A stretch of DNA of 18,700 nucleotides from CAXRBC01 sp041158045. GTDB lineage: Bacteria > Actinomycetota > Acidimicrobiia > Acidimicrobiales > Ilumatobacteraceae. The position numbers and the translations under genes were made by a program. Below the pieces are notes generated by a model. That model was not told the origin of the DNA and made no database searches. It saw nothing but the letters and a program-made list of their open reading frames with translations. The stretch spans positions 1 through 18,700 of the forward strand of contig JBEBCD010000021.1 in NCBI GenBank assembly GCA_041158045.1, in the 5' to 3' direction. This document shows, piece after piece, positions 1 to 7,133 of this stretch. The stretch's first letter is position 1. Every line of letters begins with the position of its first letter.

Positions 1-119
1 CCGGGCTGGACGCGGCCGTCGGTGGGGCGATGGCAGCGCTTGTACTTGCGTCCGCTCCCGCACCAGCAGGGCTCGCTCGCCGCGGGCAGGACCGCGGGAC
101 GCGTGGGGCTCGTGCGCAC
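1..119 (-). CDS. map: SEC-C motif protein, N-terminal fragment; probable type I methionine aminopeptidase
   Basis: Only the first 39 codons are in the window; the gene runs off the left edge. Translation from GTG at 119 gives a short Pro/Ala-rich lead and then a SEC-C zinc-binding motif, PCWCGSGRKYKRCH (residues 19-32), with ligands Cys-x-Cys, Cys and a final His. SEC-C tails occur in SecA and at the N-terminus of some methionine aminopeptidases, where the motif lies right at the start as here, followed by the catalytic domain. The enzyme would remove the initiator Met from nascent proteins, with the zinc motif probably helping ribosome contact. The start is supported by a TAGCCT box six bases upstream, and a TAG stop closes the frame at 131-129. 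SEC-C presence is clear; aminopeptidase identity is inferred because no catalytic residues are visible. A stand-alone SEC-C protein is the alternative. Confidence 0.55.
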   Translation of the reverse strand, partial: MRTSPTRPAVLPAASEPCWCGSGRKYKRCHRPTDGRVQP

Positions 120-125
120 GGCATC

Positions 126-131
126 AGGCTA
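126..131 (-). promoter_or_regulatory. -10 box of the SEC-C/map gene, leaderless type
   Basis: On the minus strand TAGCCT is followed by exactly six bases and then the GTG start at 119. A TANNNT box at this distance would start the transcript at or next to the start codon. The same hexamer at the same distance precedes the polyprenyl synthase start at 12719. No convincing -35 or Shine-Dalgarno sequence is visible. Confidence 0.45.
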
Positions 132-152
132 TGCGCGCCCCGCCACCCGCCC

Positions 153-162
153 ACACGCGTGT
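153..162. promoter_or_regulatory. 10-bp perfect palindrome between the map-like gene and the Tad operon
   Basis: ACACGCGTGT reads the same on both strands. It overlaps the place where the -35 region of the minus-strand promoter would lie, so it could be an operator. Its symmetry does not extend further, and a 10-bp palindrome alone is weak evidence in such GC-rich DNA. The rest of 132-267 shows no clear promoter for the plus-strand operon. Confidence 0.2.
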
Positions 163-255
163 AATTCGCCGCTCGGTGCGGCACGGCGCGCGCCCGTCTG
201 GTGTGCTCCTCGCCGCACACATAGCCACCGGGTCGTCATGGCCCACGGGGCGAAC

Positions 256-261
256 GAGAGG
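256..261 (+). promoter_or_regulatory. Ribosome binding site deciding the start of the SAF protein
   Basis: GAGAGG lies six bases before ATG 268. The upstream in-frame ATG at 238 has no comparable purine-rich stretch, so 268 is preferred as the first codon. Confidence 0.5.
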
Positions 262-267
262 ATCACC

Positions 268-942
268 ATGGCGGAGCGAACCGCAGTCGACAATCTTGCG
301 ACGTCTCGCATCCGCGTGGTGGAGGATCTTGGGCCTCTCCACGAGGAGGATGCGGCGTCGCGCACGCGCCCACGCGCGACCGAGCTCGGGATCGGGCTCG
401 CGCTCGTGCTCGGGGGCGCGCTCCTGGCGCTGATGGCGCACCGCGCCGCGACCGACGAGGTCGTGGTGGCGGGTGCGGCGCGCGATCTCGCACGCGGGAA
501 CCTCGTCGTCGCCGCCGACCTGCGCGCGATCGAGGTGCCCGCGGAGATCGCGGGCGCCTTCGTCCTGGCGGAGGAGGCGCGCACGCTCGTGGGCCTTCGT
601 GCCGTGGCGGACGTGGCCGGTGGCGCGCCGCTGCAGCGATCGCAGTTCGCCGCCGAGCCGCCGCTCGGTGCGGAGGAGGCGCTGGTCGGGGTGCGCGTGC
701 GGCTCGGCCATTACCCCGAGGGGCTCGCGCGTGGGGACGCGGTGCGGGTCGTCACCGTGCCGCCGCCGGGCGCGACCGGGGTCGCGGCGCCGACGCTCGT
801 GGAGTCCGTCGTGACGGTGTGGGCGGTCACGCCGCCCGACGAGTTCGGCGACGACGCCCTCGTCACGCTGCGCGGTCCGCTCTCACTGGCGGGTGCGGTG
901 GCGGGCGCGGAGCAGGTGCGGCTCGCGGCGGTCGCGCCGTGA
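268..942 (+). CDS. SAF-domain protein, CpaB/RcpC-like Tad pilus assembly factor
   Basis: A 224-residue protein with a charged cytoplasmic N-terminus, one membrane helix (about 38-56) and then an SAF-type beta-clip region (about 63-125, with the typical ARDLARGNLVVAADL pattern). The remainder is extracytoplasmic and beta-rich. SAF/CpaB proteins sit at the membrane-wall interface of Tad (type IVc) pili; in actinobacteria, which lack the outer-membrane secretin, the exact role is unknown. It is the first gene of the pilus operon and its TGA overlaps the GTG of the CpaF gene by four bases, suggesting translational coupling. I chose ATG 268 over ATG 238 because of the GAGAGG ribosome site. Family assignment is good from domain layout and context; specific function is inferred. 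Confidence 0.75.
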   Translation: MAERTAVDNLATSRIRVVEDLGPLHEEDAASRTRPRATELGIGLALVLGGALLALMAHRAATDEVVVAGAARDLARGNLVVAADLRAIEVPAEIAGAFVLAEEARTLVGLRAVADVAGGAPLQRSQFAAEPPLGAEEALVGVRVRLGHYPEGLARGDAVRVVTVPPPGATGVAAPTLVESVVTVWAVTPPDEFGDDALVTLRGPLSLAGAVAGAEQVRLAAVAP

Positions 943-2177
943 TCGCGGCGGTGGCGGCCCGCGTGGGCGACATGCTCGCCGACGAGCGGCTGGATCGTCG
1001 CGGCCGGGACCTCGAGGACCTCGACGCGGCGGGCGAGCGCGACTTCGCCCGTCGGTGCGCGCGCGTCGAGCTCGGTGACGCGGCGAGCGACGCGGAGGTC
1101 GAGGCCGTGGTGGCGCGCGTGCTCGGACTCGGGCGCCTCCAGCCGCTGCTCGAGGACCCGGAGGTGAACGACGTGCACGTCCGCGGCGCCGAGCCCGTCT
1201 GGGTCAAGCTCCGCGACGGGCGGCGCGAACGCCGCCCACCCGTGGTCGACCACGACGACGAGCTCGTCGAGCTGGTGCGCCGCGCCGCGACGCGGATGGG
1301 ACGCCACGAGCGCCGCTTCGACGCCGGCAGCCCGGAGCTCAACATGCAGCTCCCCGACGGCTCGCGCCTCTTCGCCGTCATGGACGTCTCGGCGCGGCCG
1401 AGCCTCGTCGTGCGGCGCCATCGCTTCGACCTCTCGTCGCTCTCCGAGCTCGAGGACCGCGGCCTGATGGGACGCGGAGCACGGCGGCTCCTCGCCGCGG
1501 CGGTGCGCGCGCGGCGCAACGTGGTCATCGCGGGCGGCACCGGCTCGGGCAAGACGACGCTGCTGCGCGCGCTCCTCAACGAGGTGCCCGGCGAGGAGCG
1601 CATCGTCACGATCGAGGATGCGTACGAGCTCGGGCTCGAGCACTTCGCCGATCGGCACCCCGACCACGACGCGCTGCAGTCGCGCCCGCCCAACGTCGAG
1701 GGCCGCGGCGAGATCACGCTCGCCGAACTCACGCGCATGGCGCTGCGCATGGACCCGGACCGCGTGATCGTCGGCGAGGTGCGCGGCGCCGAGGCGTTCC
1801 CGATGTTGCTCGCGATGAGCCAGGGCAACGACGGCTCGATGTGCACGATGCACGCCGATTCGACCCGCTCGGTGTTCCCCAAGCTCGCGGCGTACGTCGC
1901 GATGGCCTCCACCGGCCTGCCCGTCGAGACGACCAACCTCCTCATCGCGAGCGCCGTCCACCTCGTCGTCTACGTCGGCATCCGCGACGGACGCCGCCGC
2001 ATCGCCTCGATCCGCGAGGTCGTCGACGCCGACGGCGCGCAGATCGTGTCCAACGAGGTGTACGCCCTCGACCGCGACGGCGTCCTGCGCCCGGCGTACC
2101 CGCTGCGCGAGGAGACGCGACGGCTCCTCGCCGACCATGGCTACGACGCGCGCGACGAGGCGGGACGAGTCGCGTGA
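939..2177 (+). CDS. cpaF: CpaF/TadA family secretion ATPase
   Basis: This 412-residue PulE/VirB11-type ATPase powers assembly of the Tad pilus from the cytoplasmic face. The N-terminal domain (about 1-170) contains the family stretch GRLQPLLEDPEVNDVHV. The motor domain has Walker A GGTGSGKTT (199-207), an Asp-box region TIEDAYEL (224-231), the segment RPPNVEGRGEIT (249-260), the Walker B-like DRVIVGEVRG (274-283) and the His box CTMHAD (302-307). All catalytic motifs are intact. The GTG start at 939 forms a GTGA overlap with the upstream stop, and the 3' TGA overlaps the tadB GTG the same way. Length is normal for the family. Because the Walker and His-box motifs are clear and TadB/TadC follow directly, the call is firm. 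Confidence 0.93.
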   Translation: MIAAVAARVGDMLADERLDRRGRDLEDLDAAGERDFARRCARVELGDAASDAEVEAVVARVLGLGRLQPLLEDPEVNDVHVRGAEPVWVKLRDGRRERRPPVVDHDDELVELVRRAATRMGRHERRFDAGSPELNMQLPDGSRLFAVMDVSARPSLVVRRHRFDLSSLSELEDRGLMGRGARRLLAAAVRARRNVVIAGGTGSGKTTLLRALLNEVPGEERIVTIEDAYELGLEHFADRHPDHDALQSRPPNVEGRGEITLAELTRMALRMDPDRVIVGEVRGAEAFPMLLAMSQGNDGSMCTMHADSTRSVFPKLAAYVAMASTGLPVETTNLLIASAVHLVVYVGIRDGRRRIASIREVVDADGAQIVSNEVYALDRDGVLRPAYPLREETRRLLADHGYDARDEAGRVA

Positions 2178-3043
2178 GCACCGTGATCGTCGCGCTCGCG
2201 GGCGCCGCCTGCGGCCTCGGCGTCCTGCGCCTGCGTGCCGCGTACGCCGCGTCGCCGATCGATGCGGGTCATGCGCGCCGCGTCGCCGCGGCGCGCCTCC
2301 GTGCGCTCGACCGCGCGCACGCCCTCAGGATCGCCGCCTCGCTCGGTGCCGGGGTCGCGGCGCTCGCCGTCCTCGGGTGGCCCGTCGTCTCGCTCGGCGT
2401 CGCGGTGGCGACGTGGGCCGGTGCGGGGCTCATGGGTGCCGGAGCGGGTGGCGTGCGGCGCGACGAGCGGGCGCTCGTGGAGGCGATCGCGCAGTGGACC
2501 GAGCAACTACGCGACACGATCGCGGGCAGCCACGGCCTCGAGCAGGCGATCGTCGCGACGGCGGCCCACGCACCCGCGCCGCTCGCGGCGCCGGTGCGGC
2601 GGCTCGCCGCGGGCGTGGCGTATGGCCGGCTCGGCGCGGGGCTGCGGCGGCTCGCCGACGAGGTCGCCCATCCGACGATGGACTTCGTGTGCGCGGCGCT
2701 GCTCGCGGCGTCGGAGCACCGGGCGCGCGAGCTCGGGGCGCTGCTCGGCCGGCTCGCGGACTGCGCGCGCGACGAGGGCCGGATGCGCACCCGCGTCTGG
2801 GTGGGGCGGGCGCGGACGCGCTCCGCGGTGCGGATCATCTCGGGGGTCGTGGCGGCCTTCGTGCTCGGTCTGCTCGCCTTCCATCGCGACTATCTCGCCG
2901 TCTACGCGACGTGGGGCGGTCAGCTGATCCTGTGCGGGATCCTCGCGGCCTTCGTCGGCGCACTCGTCGCGCTCGACCGGATGTCGCACATCGACGTGCC
3001 CGACCGATTCGTCCGCCGCCGCGCCGGTGCGGTGCCGACGTGA
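2174..3043 (+). CDS. tadB: TadB-like type II secretion F-domain membrane protein
   Basis: A 289-residue membrane protein with helices at about 1-20, 52-90, 218-236 and 249-268. A T2SF cytoplasmic helical region (about 100-215) includes the characteristic stretch QLRDTIAGSHGLEQAI (111-126). TadB and TadC form the inner-membrane platform that couples the CpaF ATPase to pilin extraction. The GTG start overlaps the cpaF stop (GTGA), and a 24-base gap separates it from the tadC-like gene. A long in-frame extension upstream of 2174 merely overlaps cpaF and is not credible. Actinobacterial TadB proteins are typically of this size. Function is known from the family and supported by gene order. Confidence 0.85.
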   Translation: MSTVIVALAGAACGLGVLRLRAAYAASPIDAGHARRVAAARLRALDRAHALRIAASLGAGVAALAVLGWPVVSLGVAVATWAGAGLMGAGAGGVRRDERALVEAIAQWTEQLRDTIAGSHGLEQAIVATAAHAPAPLAAPVRRLAAGVAYGRLGAGLRRLADEVAHPTMDFVCAALLAASEHRARELGALLGRLADCARDEGRMRTRVWVGRARTRSAVRIISGVVAAFVLGLLAFHRDYLAVYATWGGQLILCGILAAFVGALVALDRMSHIDVPDRFVRRRAGAVPT

Positions 3044-3067
3044 GGCGCGAGGCGTGAGGAGCGTGGC

Positions 3068-3874
3068 GTGATCGCCGTCGGCGGCGCCCTCGCGGGTCTC
3101 GGTCTTGCCGCGCTCCTGCGCCGCGGATGGCTGGCCCCGATCGCGGGCGAGCTCGTCGCGGGCCGGCGACGGTCGCTCGCGGCGGTGCGGGCGCGCGCCG
3201 CGGTGCGGCACCGGCACGACCTCGCGTTGCTCGGGGTGGCGGCAGAGGTCCAGGCGGCGCGCGCCATCTCGTGGGCGCTCGCCGGCGCCGGGGTGGGCGG
3301 TGTCGTCGCGCTCGGGGTGCTCGCCACGGCGGGATCAACGGCACTCGCGGCGGCCGTCGTCGCGGTCGGTGCAGCCGGGGGATCACTCGCGCCCGGGGCG
3401 CGCCTGCGGGCCGCCGCGGCGCGCCGTCGGCGCGACGTGCTGCACGCGTTCTCGAGCTACCTCGATCTCGTGCAGGTGCTCCTCGCGGGCGGTGCCGGCG
3501 TGGAGACGGCACTGGTGGCCGCCGCCGAGGCCGGCGATGGCTGGGCGTTCGAGCGGCTCCGGGAGTCGGTGGTGCGCGCGCGGAGCGCGCGTCGGTCGAT
3601 CTGGGACGAGCTGGCGCGCTTCGGGGCGCGCGTCGGCATCCCGCAGATCGAGGAGGTCGCCGGCAGCGTGCGCCTCGCGGGCGAGCACGGTGCCCGCGTG
3701 CGGCTGTCGCTCGCCGCCCGCGCCGACTCGCTGCGCCAACGCCAGATGGGCGAGCTCGAGGCCGCCGCACAGTCCGCGACGGAGCGCATGGGGGTGCCGA
3801 TGGTCGGCTTGTTCCTCGCCTTCATCGTCCTCGTCGGCTACCCGGCGGTCGCGCTCGTCCTCGACGGGCTCTAG
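3068..3874 (+). CDS. tadC: TadC-like type II secretion F-domain membrane protein
   Basis: A 268-residue platform protein paired with TadB. Membrane helices are seen at about 1-18, 64-86, 90-108 and 243-265, with the T2SF region at about 124-245, including HAFSSYLDLVQVLLAGG (126-142), which matches the start of the F domain. The late segment QMGELEAAAQSATERMGVP (226-244) followed by a hydrophobic helix is typical of TadC. The GTG start is preceded by a GAGGAG-like purine run within the 24-base gap after tadB. It ends 57 bases before the small pilin gene. Both platform subunits being present argues for a functional pilus machine rather than remnants. Confidence 0.85.
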   Translation: MIAVGGALAGLGLAALLRRGWLAPIAGELVAGRRRSLAAVRARAAVRHRHDLALLGVAAEVQAARAISWALAGAGVGGVVALGVLATAGSTALAAAVVAVGAAGGSLAPGARLRAAAARRRRDVLHAFSSYLDLVQVLLAGGAGVETALVAAAEAGDGWAFERLRESVVRARSARRSIWDELARFGARVGIPQIEEVAGSVRLAGEHGARVRLSLAARADSLRQRQMGELEAAAQSATERMGVPMVGLFLAFIVLVGYPAVALVLDGL

Positions 3875-3916
3875 GCGGACGCACCGTTTGGACCGATCCC
3901 CCACCATCATCACCAT

Positions 3917-3923
3917 GAAAGGA
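3917..3923 (+). promoter_or_regulatory. Strong ribosome binding site of the pilin gene
   Basis: GAAAGGA lies eight bases before ATG 3932. It is one of the best Shine-Dalgarno-like sites in the window, which fits high expression of a major pilin. It also argues against the ATG at 3915, which would place the site inside a coding frame with no homologous product. Confidence 0.5.
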
Positions 3924-3931
3924 CAGGCAAC

Positions 3932-4123
3932 ATGCACATGCGACCACACTGGGAGTACTACGCGACGCGGTTCCTCGCGTCGCGCGAGCACGACGCCGAG
4001 CGCGGGGAGGTGAGCGCGACGACCGTCGTCATGGCGGCAGCCCTCATCGCCCTCGCCATCGCGATCGGCGCCACGATCACGACGCGGGTCCGGGAGAAGG
4101 CCAACTCCCTCGACCTCGGCTGA
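3932..4123 (+). CDS. Small Flp-type pilin candidate
   Basis: A 63-residue protein with a charged 25-residue leader ending in ERG, then EVSATTVVMAAAL and one hydrophobic helix (about 31-50), and a short charged tail. This layout matches prepilins of the Tad/Flp class, which are cut after Gly just before a Glu-containing hydrophobic segment. The probable cut is after Gly25. It is the only gene in the operon of the right size for the major pilus subunit, it has its own strong ribosome site, and it lies four bases before the TadE-like gene. It lacks the classic Glu-Tyr of proteobacterial Flp1, so identity as the major pilin rests on size, leader and context. A minor pseudopilin remains possible. 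Confidence 0.65.
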   Translation: MHMRPHWEYYATRFLASREHDAERGEVSATTVVMAAALIALAIAIGATITTRVREKANSLDLG

Positions 4124-4127
4124 GCCG

Positions 4128-4550
4128 ATGCCGCGACGCACCGACGGGGTGGACGTGCGCGCGGTGGGGGCGGCACGCCGGGCCGACCGGGGCGAGACGA
4201 GCATCGAGACGGTGCTCGCGATCCCCGTCGTGTTCGGCGTGCTGCTCCTCGGCATCCATGCGTCGCTCTGGTACCACGGCGCCCACGTCGCGACGGCCGT
4301 CGCCGCCCACGGGGCCGCCGCGGGTGCACGCCACGGGGGCGGACGGGCCGCGGCGATCGAGGTCGCGGTGCGCGCGGCCGCCGGGCTCTCGGCGCGCGTC
4401 GCGGGGACGCCGTCGGCGGTCGTCGAGGGGGACGACATGGTCGTCACGGTGCGCGTCACCGTCCCGCGGCTCACCCCGCTGCTCCCCGCGGAGGTGACGC
4501 GGGGCGCGCGGGAGCCGCTCGAACGGTTCGTCCCCGAGCCGGATCGATGA
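4128..4550 (+). CDS. TadE-like pseudopilin
   Basis: A 140-residue TadE-family protein. After a 21-residue basic leader it has RGETSIETVLAIPVV (21-35), a hydrophobic helix (about 26-48) and then an extracytoplasmic part with the common TadE pattern SLWYHGAHVATAVAAHGA (46-63). TadE proteins are minor pseudopilins processed by the Tad prepilin peptidase and needed for pilus assembly. The ARGE/DRGE-type processing site resembles that of the preceding pilin. It starts four bases after the pilin stop and overlaps the next gene by ATGA, so all three are probably co-translated. The C-terminal third has no recognisable domain. Confidence 0.8.
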   Translation: MPRRTDGVDVRAVGAARRADRGETSIETVLAIPVVFGVLLLGIHASLWYHGAHVATAVAAHGAAAGARHGGGRAAAIEVAVRAAAGLSARVAGTPSAVVEGDDMVVTVRVTVPRLTPLLPAEVTRGAREPLERFVPEPDR

Positions 4551-4957
4551 CGCCCGCGGTCGCCGATCCCGGCTCGGTCACCGTCGAGACGCTGCTGCTC
4601 GCGCCGGTGCTGGTCGTGCTCACGCTGTTCGCCGTCTTCGCGGGGCGCGCGGGGGAGACGCTCGCCCAGGTCCGCCATGCCGCGGACCAGGCTGCGCGCT
4701 CGGGCGTCGTCGTGCGCGCGGCGGCGCGTCACGAGGCGGCCCGGGAGGCGGCGCTCGCCGCACTCGCGGCGTCGGGGCGCGGCTGCCGCTCCGCCTCGGT
4801 CGACGTCGACCTCCTCCGCGAGGGTGACGTCGAGGTGCTCGCGGTGCGCGTCGCGTGCGAGGTCGAGCGCCGCGGGCTCGACCTCCTCGCGCCGTCGCCG
4901 CGCGTCATCGTGGCGGAGTCGCGGGAGGTCGTCGATCGCTGGAGGGCGGAGGAGTGA
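4547..4957 (+). CDS. Second TadE/TadF-like pseudopilin
   Basis: A 136-residue protein with the processing-site region DPGSVTVETLLLAPVLV (7-23) and a hydrophobic helix (about 12-33), then a soluble domain with QVRHAADQAARSG, a pattern common in TadE/TadF. Two cysteines (80 and 104) could form a disulphide outside the cell. It probably acts as a second minor pseudopilin beside the upstream TadE. Its ATG overlaps the upstream TGA (ATGA) and its own TGA overlaps the next GTG. The operon gives good support for pilus function, but TadE versus TadF cannot be separated from sequence alone. Confidence 0.75.
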   Translation: MTPAVADPGSVTVETLLLAPVLVVLTLFAVFAGRAGETLAQVRHAADQAARSGVVVRAAARHEAAREAALAALAASGRGCRSASVDVDLLREGDVEVLAVRVACEVERRGLDLLAPSPRVIVAESREVVDRWRAEE

Positions 4958-5316
4958 CGGCCTTCGTCGTCGGCATCGTCGCGACCCTCGCGTGCTGCGC
5001 CGGTCTCGCCGTCGACGGCGGGCGCCTGCTCGCAGCCACGCTCGAAGCCGCCGACCACGCGGAAAATGCCGGCCGCCGCGCCGCCCAGGAGCTCACCGAC
5101 CTGCGCTCCGGCGACCCCGTCGTCGATCCCCGCGCGGCGGCCGGGGTCGTCGCGCGCTACCTCGCCGCGGTGGGTCTCGACGGATCCGTCGCGGTCGACG
5201 GACGCACGGTGGCGGTGACGGTGCGTCGCCCGGTGGGGATGACGCTGCTCGGGCTCGCGGGGGTCGACGACCGTGTCGTCGAGGTGACCCGCGTCGTCAC
5301 GGCGCGGGACGAGTGA
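4954..5316 (+). CDS. TadG-like pilus assembly protein (TadE/G-like N-terminal domain)
   Basis: A 120-residue protein whose N-terminus is a membrane helix directly followed by LAVDGGRLL (18-26), then a helix ADHAENAGRRAAQEL (33-47). This is the hallmark of the putative Flp pilus-assembly TadE/G-like domain. Full TadG proteins carry a large von Willebrand A-like region; here it is absent, as in many actinobacterial versions, so this is a short form rather than an obvious truncation. Unlike the two TadE-like neighbours it has no leader ahead of the helix. The GTG start overlaps the upstream stop, and the frame ends three to six bases from the next start. Longer in-frame extensions upstream only overlap the previous gene. 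Confidence 0.72.
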   Translation: MTAFVVGIVATLACCAGLAVDGGRLLAATLEAADHAENAGRRAAQELTDLRSGDPVVDPRAAAGVVARYLAAVGLDGSVAVDGRTVAVTVRRPVGMTLLGLAGVDDRVVEVTRVVTARDE

Positions 5317-5318
5317 CG

Positions 5319-7127
5319 ATGCACGCGACGCCCCGCCGGAGGATCGCCCGGGCGATCCGCGCGATCGCCGGCCTCGCCGCGTGGCTCGCGCTCCCGCTCG
5401 TCGGCCGGCGCGGCCTCGCGGTGGTCGACGTCCCGAGGGACGTGCTCGATCCGATGGTGCCGCTCACCGTGCGCGCCGTGGCGACGGGGGCCGCGGCGCT
5501 GCTCGCGTGCTGGGCGTGTGCGACGGTACTGCTCGTGTTCGGGCCGCTCGCGCGGCGCACGGTCCTCCGCGGTCGCCGCGCCGACGTCCGCTGCGGCGGG
5601 GCGCGCACGCCGGCGGACTCCGGCTCCGGCCGCGTCTGGGCGGCGCGGACGTGGCTCGCGACGGCGATCCTCGGGGCGGGTCTGCTCGCGACGCGCACCC
5701 CGGCCGTGGCCGCGCCCGCCGTCGCGTCGGCTTCGACGGCGCCGGCTTTGGCGTGGGGCACCGCCCCGACTCTCGACGCGCGCTCGCCACGCCCCGTCGC
5801 GTCGGATGCCGCGTCGATCCTCGCGTGCGGGATCGTCGCGTCGGCGGTCCTCGCGCAGGTGCACCGTGCCCGTCTTGCGGGTGCGTCGGCGCTACTCCCG
5901 GCGCAGCCCGTCGTCCCCGCCGTCGGAGGCGACCCCTCGCGCGTCGAGCGTGCGATGCGACGCCATGTCGTGTCCCGGCGCCCCGAGCACGCCCCGACGA
6001 CGCGCGACCCGTGGTCGGCCGTCCCGGTGGGTCGGGCCGATGCCGGGCTGGTCGCCGTCGACCTCTCGCGGGGCGGTGGGTTCGCGGTCGTCGCGCCCGA
6101 TCCGGTCGAGCGCCGCGAGGTCGCCGCCGCGCTGGTGACCGCGTTGGCAGGGACCTGTGGCTTCACCTGCGACGTCACCGCATCCGATGCCCGCGCTGCG
6201 GCGATCCCCAGCCTCGTCCCGATCACCCTCGAGTCGGCCGGTGCTGCGCTGGGCGACGCGTCCGCGGTGCGAGTCCGACGGCGCACGGACGGGTTCGTCC
6301 TCACGATCCACCTCGGGGTTCGTCTCCCCGACTCGACGCGCGCGCTCGTCCGCGTCGCCGCGACATGGTGCCTCGAGCCGGGCGGCACGACGTTGCAGCC
6401 GTTCCGCCTGACCGCCGCCGACGCCTCGGGTGTGGCGCAGCTCGCCACGACGTCGGCGCCGCGTCCCGGTCGTCGGGCCTGGACGCCCCCCGACGACTGG
6501 TGCGTGGTGGTGCGCACGATGGGGCCGGTGACCGTCGAGCGGTCGTCGGGGGAGGAGATTCCGTTCGCCCGGCCGAAGTCGATCGAGCTCCTCGCGTGGC
6601 TCACCCACCATCGCGAGCGGCCGACTCGCGTCGCGGCCCGTACCGCGCTCTGGTCCGCCGAGGTGAGCGACGCGACGATGACCAACGTCGTCTCCGATGC
6701 GCGCCGCTCGCTCGCGCGGGCGCTCGACCTCGTCCCCGTCGACTGGATCGCACGGACCTACACCGAGCGCCTCGAGGTGGACCGACGCATCGTCAGCGAC
6801 GTCGACCTCCTGGAGGCGGCATACCGAGCGACGACGACCGACGACTCGCCCGAGGCGATCGCTCGGCTCGACGCAGCGCTCGCGCTGGTGCGCGACCTGC
6901 CCTTCGCCGGGTCGGACTACCTGTGGCCGGACGAGGAGGGGCTCACCTCCCACGCGGTACACCTCATCGTGTCGGCGGCGCGCCGCTCGGCGCGGTGGCA
7001 CCTGGACCGTGACGACCCGGACGCGGTCGTGACGGTGACGGGACACGGCCTGCGTGCGCTGCGCGGTGATGAGGACCTCCTCGCCCTCCGCGCCGCCGCG
7101 ATGCGTCCCCGCCGCGTGGGCGTCTAG
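5319..7127 (+). CDS. Membrane-anchored BTAD-domain transcriptional regulator of the Tad operon
   Basis: A 602-residue protein. The N-terminal part has several hydrophobic helices (about 13-30, 49-77, 110-128, 165-182). A middle region (about 230-385) has no recognised fold. The C-terminus has a winged-helix OmpR-like DNA-binding region (about 395-475, including FARPKSIELLAWLTHHRERP) and a BTAD/TPR-like region (about 485-600, with DVDLLEAAYRA and the A-rich helical repeats typical of SARP-family activators). Similar BTAD proteins are known at the end of actinobacterial Tad loci, often with a LysM domain, which I do not see here. It probably links envelope signals to transcription of the pilus genes. 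A GTG at 5313 would give a GTGA overlap like its neighbours; I prefer ATG 5319 but cannot decide. It converges with the next gene after six bases. Confidence 0.72.
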   Translation: MHATPRRRIARAIRAIAGLAAWLALPLVGRRGLAVVDVPRDVLDPMVPLTVRAVATGAAALLACWACATVLLVFGPLARRTVLRGRRADVRCGGARTPADSGSGRVWAARTWLATAILGAGLLATRTPAVAAPAVASASTAPALAWGTAPTLDARSPRPVASDAASILACGIVASAVLAQVHRARLAGASALLPAQPVVPAVGGDPSRVERAMRRHVVSRRPEHAPTTRDPWSAVPVGRADAGLVAVDLSRGGGFAVVAPDPVERREVAAALVTALAGTCGFTCDVTASDARAAAIPSLVPITLESAGAALGDASAVRVRRRTDGFVLTIHLGVRLPDSTRALVRVAATWCLEPGGTTLQPFRLTAADASGVAQLATTSAPRPGRRAWTPPDDWCVVVRTMGPVTVERSSGEEIPFARPKSIELLAWLTHHRERPTRVAARTALWSAEVSDATMTNVVSDARRSLARALDLVPVDWIARTYTERLEVDRRIVSDVDLLEAAYRATTTDDSPEAIARLDAALALVRDLPFAGSDYLWPDEEGLTSHAVHLIVSAARRSARWHLDRDDPDAVVTVTGHGLRALRGDEDLLALRAAAMRPRRVGV

Positions 7128-7133
7128 GGAGCG

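Noticed and set aside
238..267. Upstream ATG at 238 as start of the SAF protein
   Set aside because: It lacks a ribosome site, whereas ATG 268 has GAGAGG at good spacing; the extra ten residues add no feature.
711..2138. 475-codon minus-strand frame opposite cpaF
   Set aside because: cpaF carries intact Walker and His-box motifs; the antisense frame has none.
3888..3916. Possible promoter TTGGAC-17-CACCAT before the pilin gene
   Set aside because: The -35 matches only half of the consensus, and the implied transcript start would cut off the GAAAGGA ribosome site that clearly belongs to the pilin.
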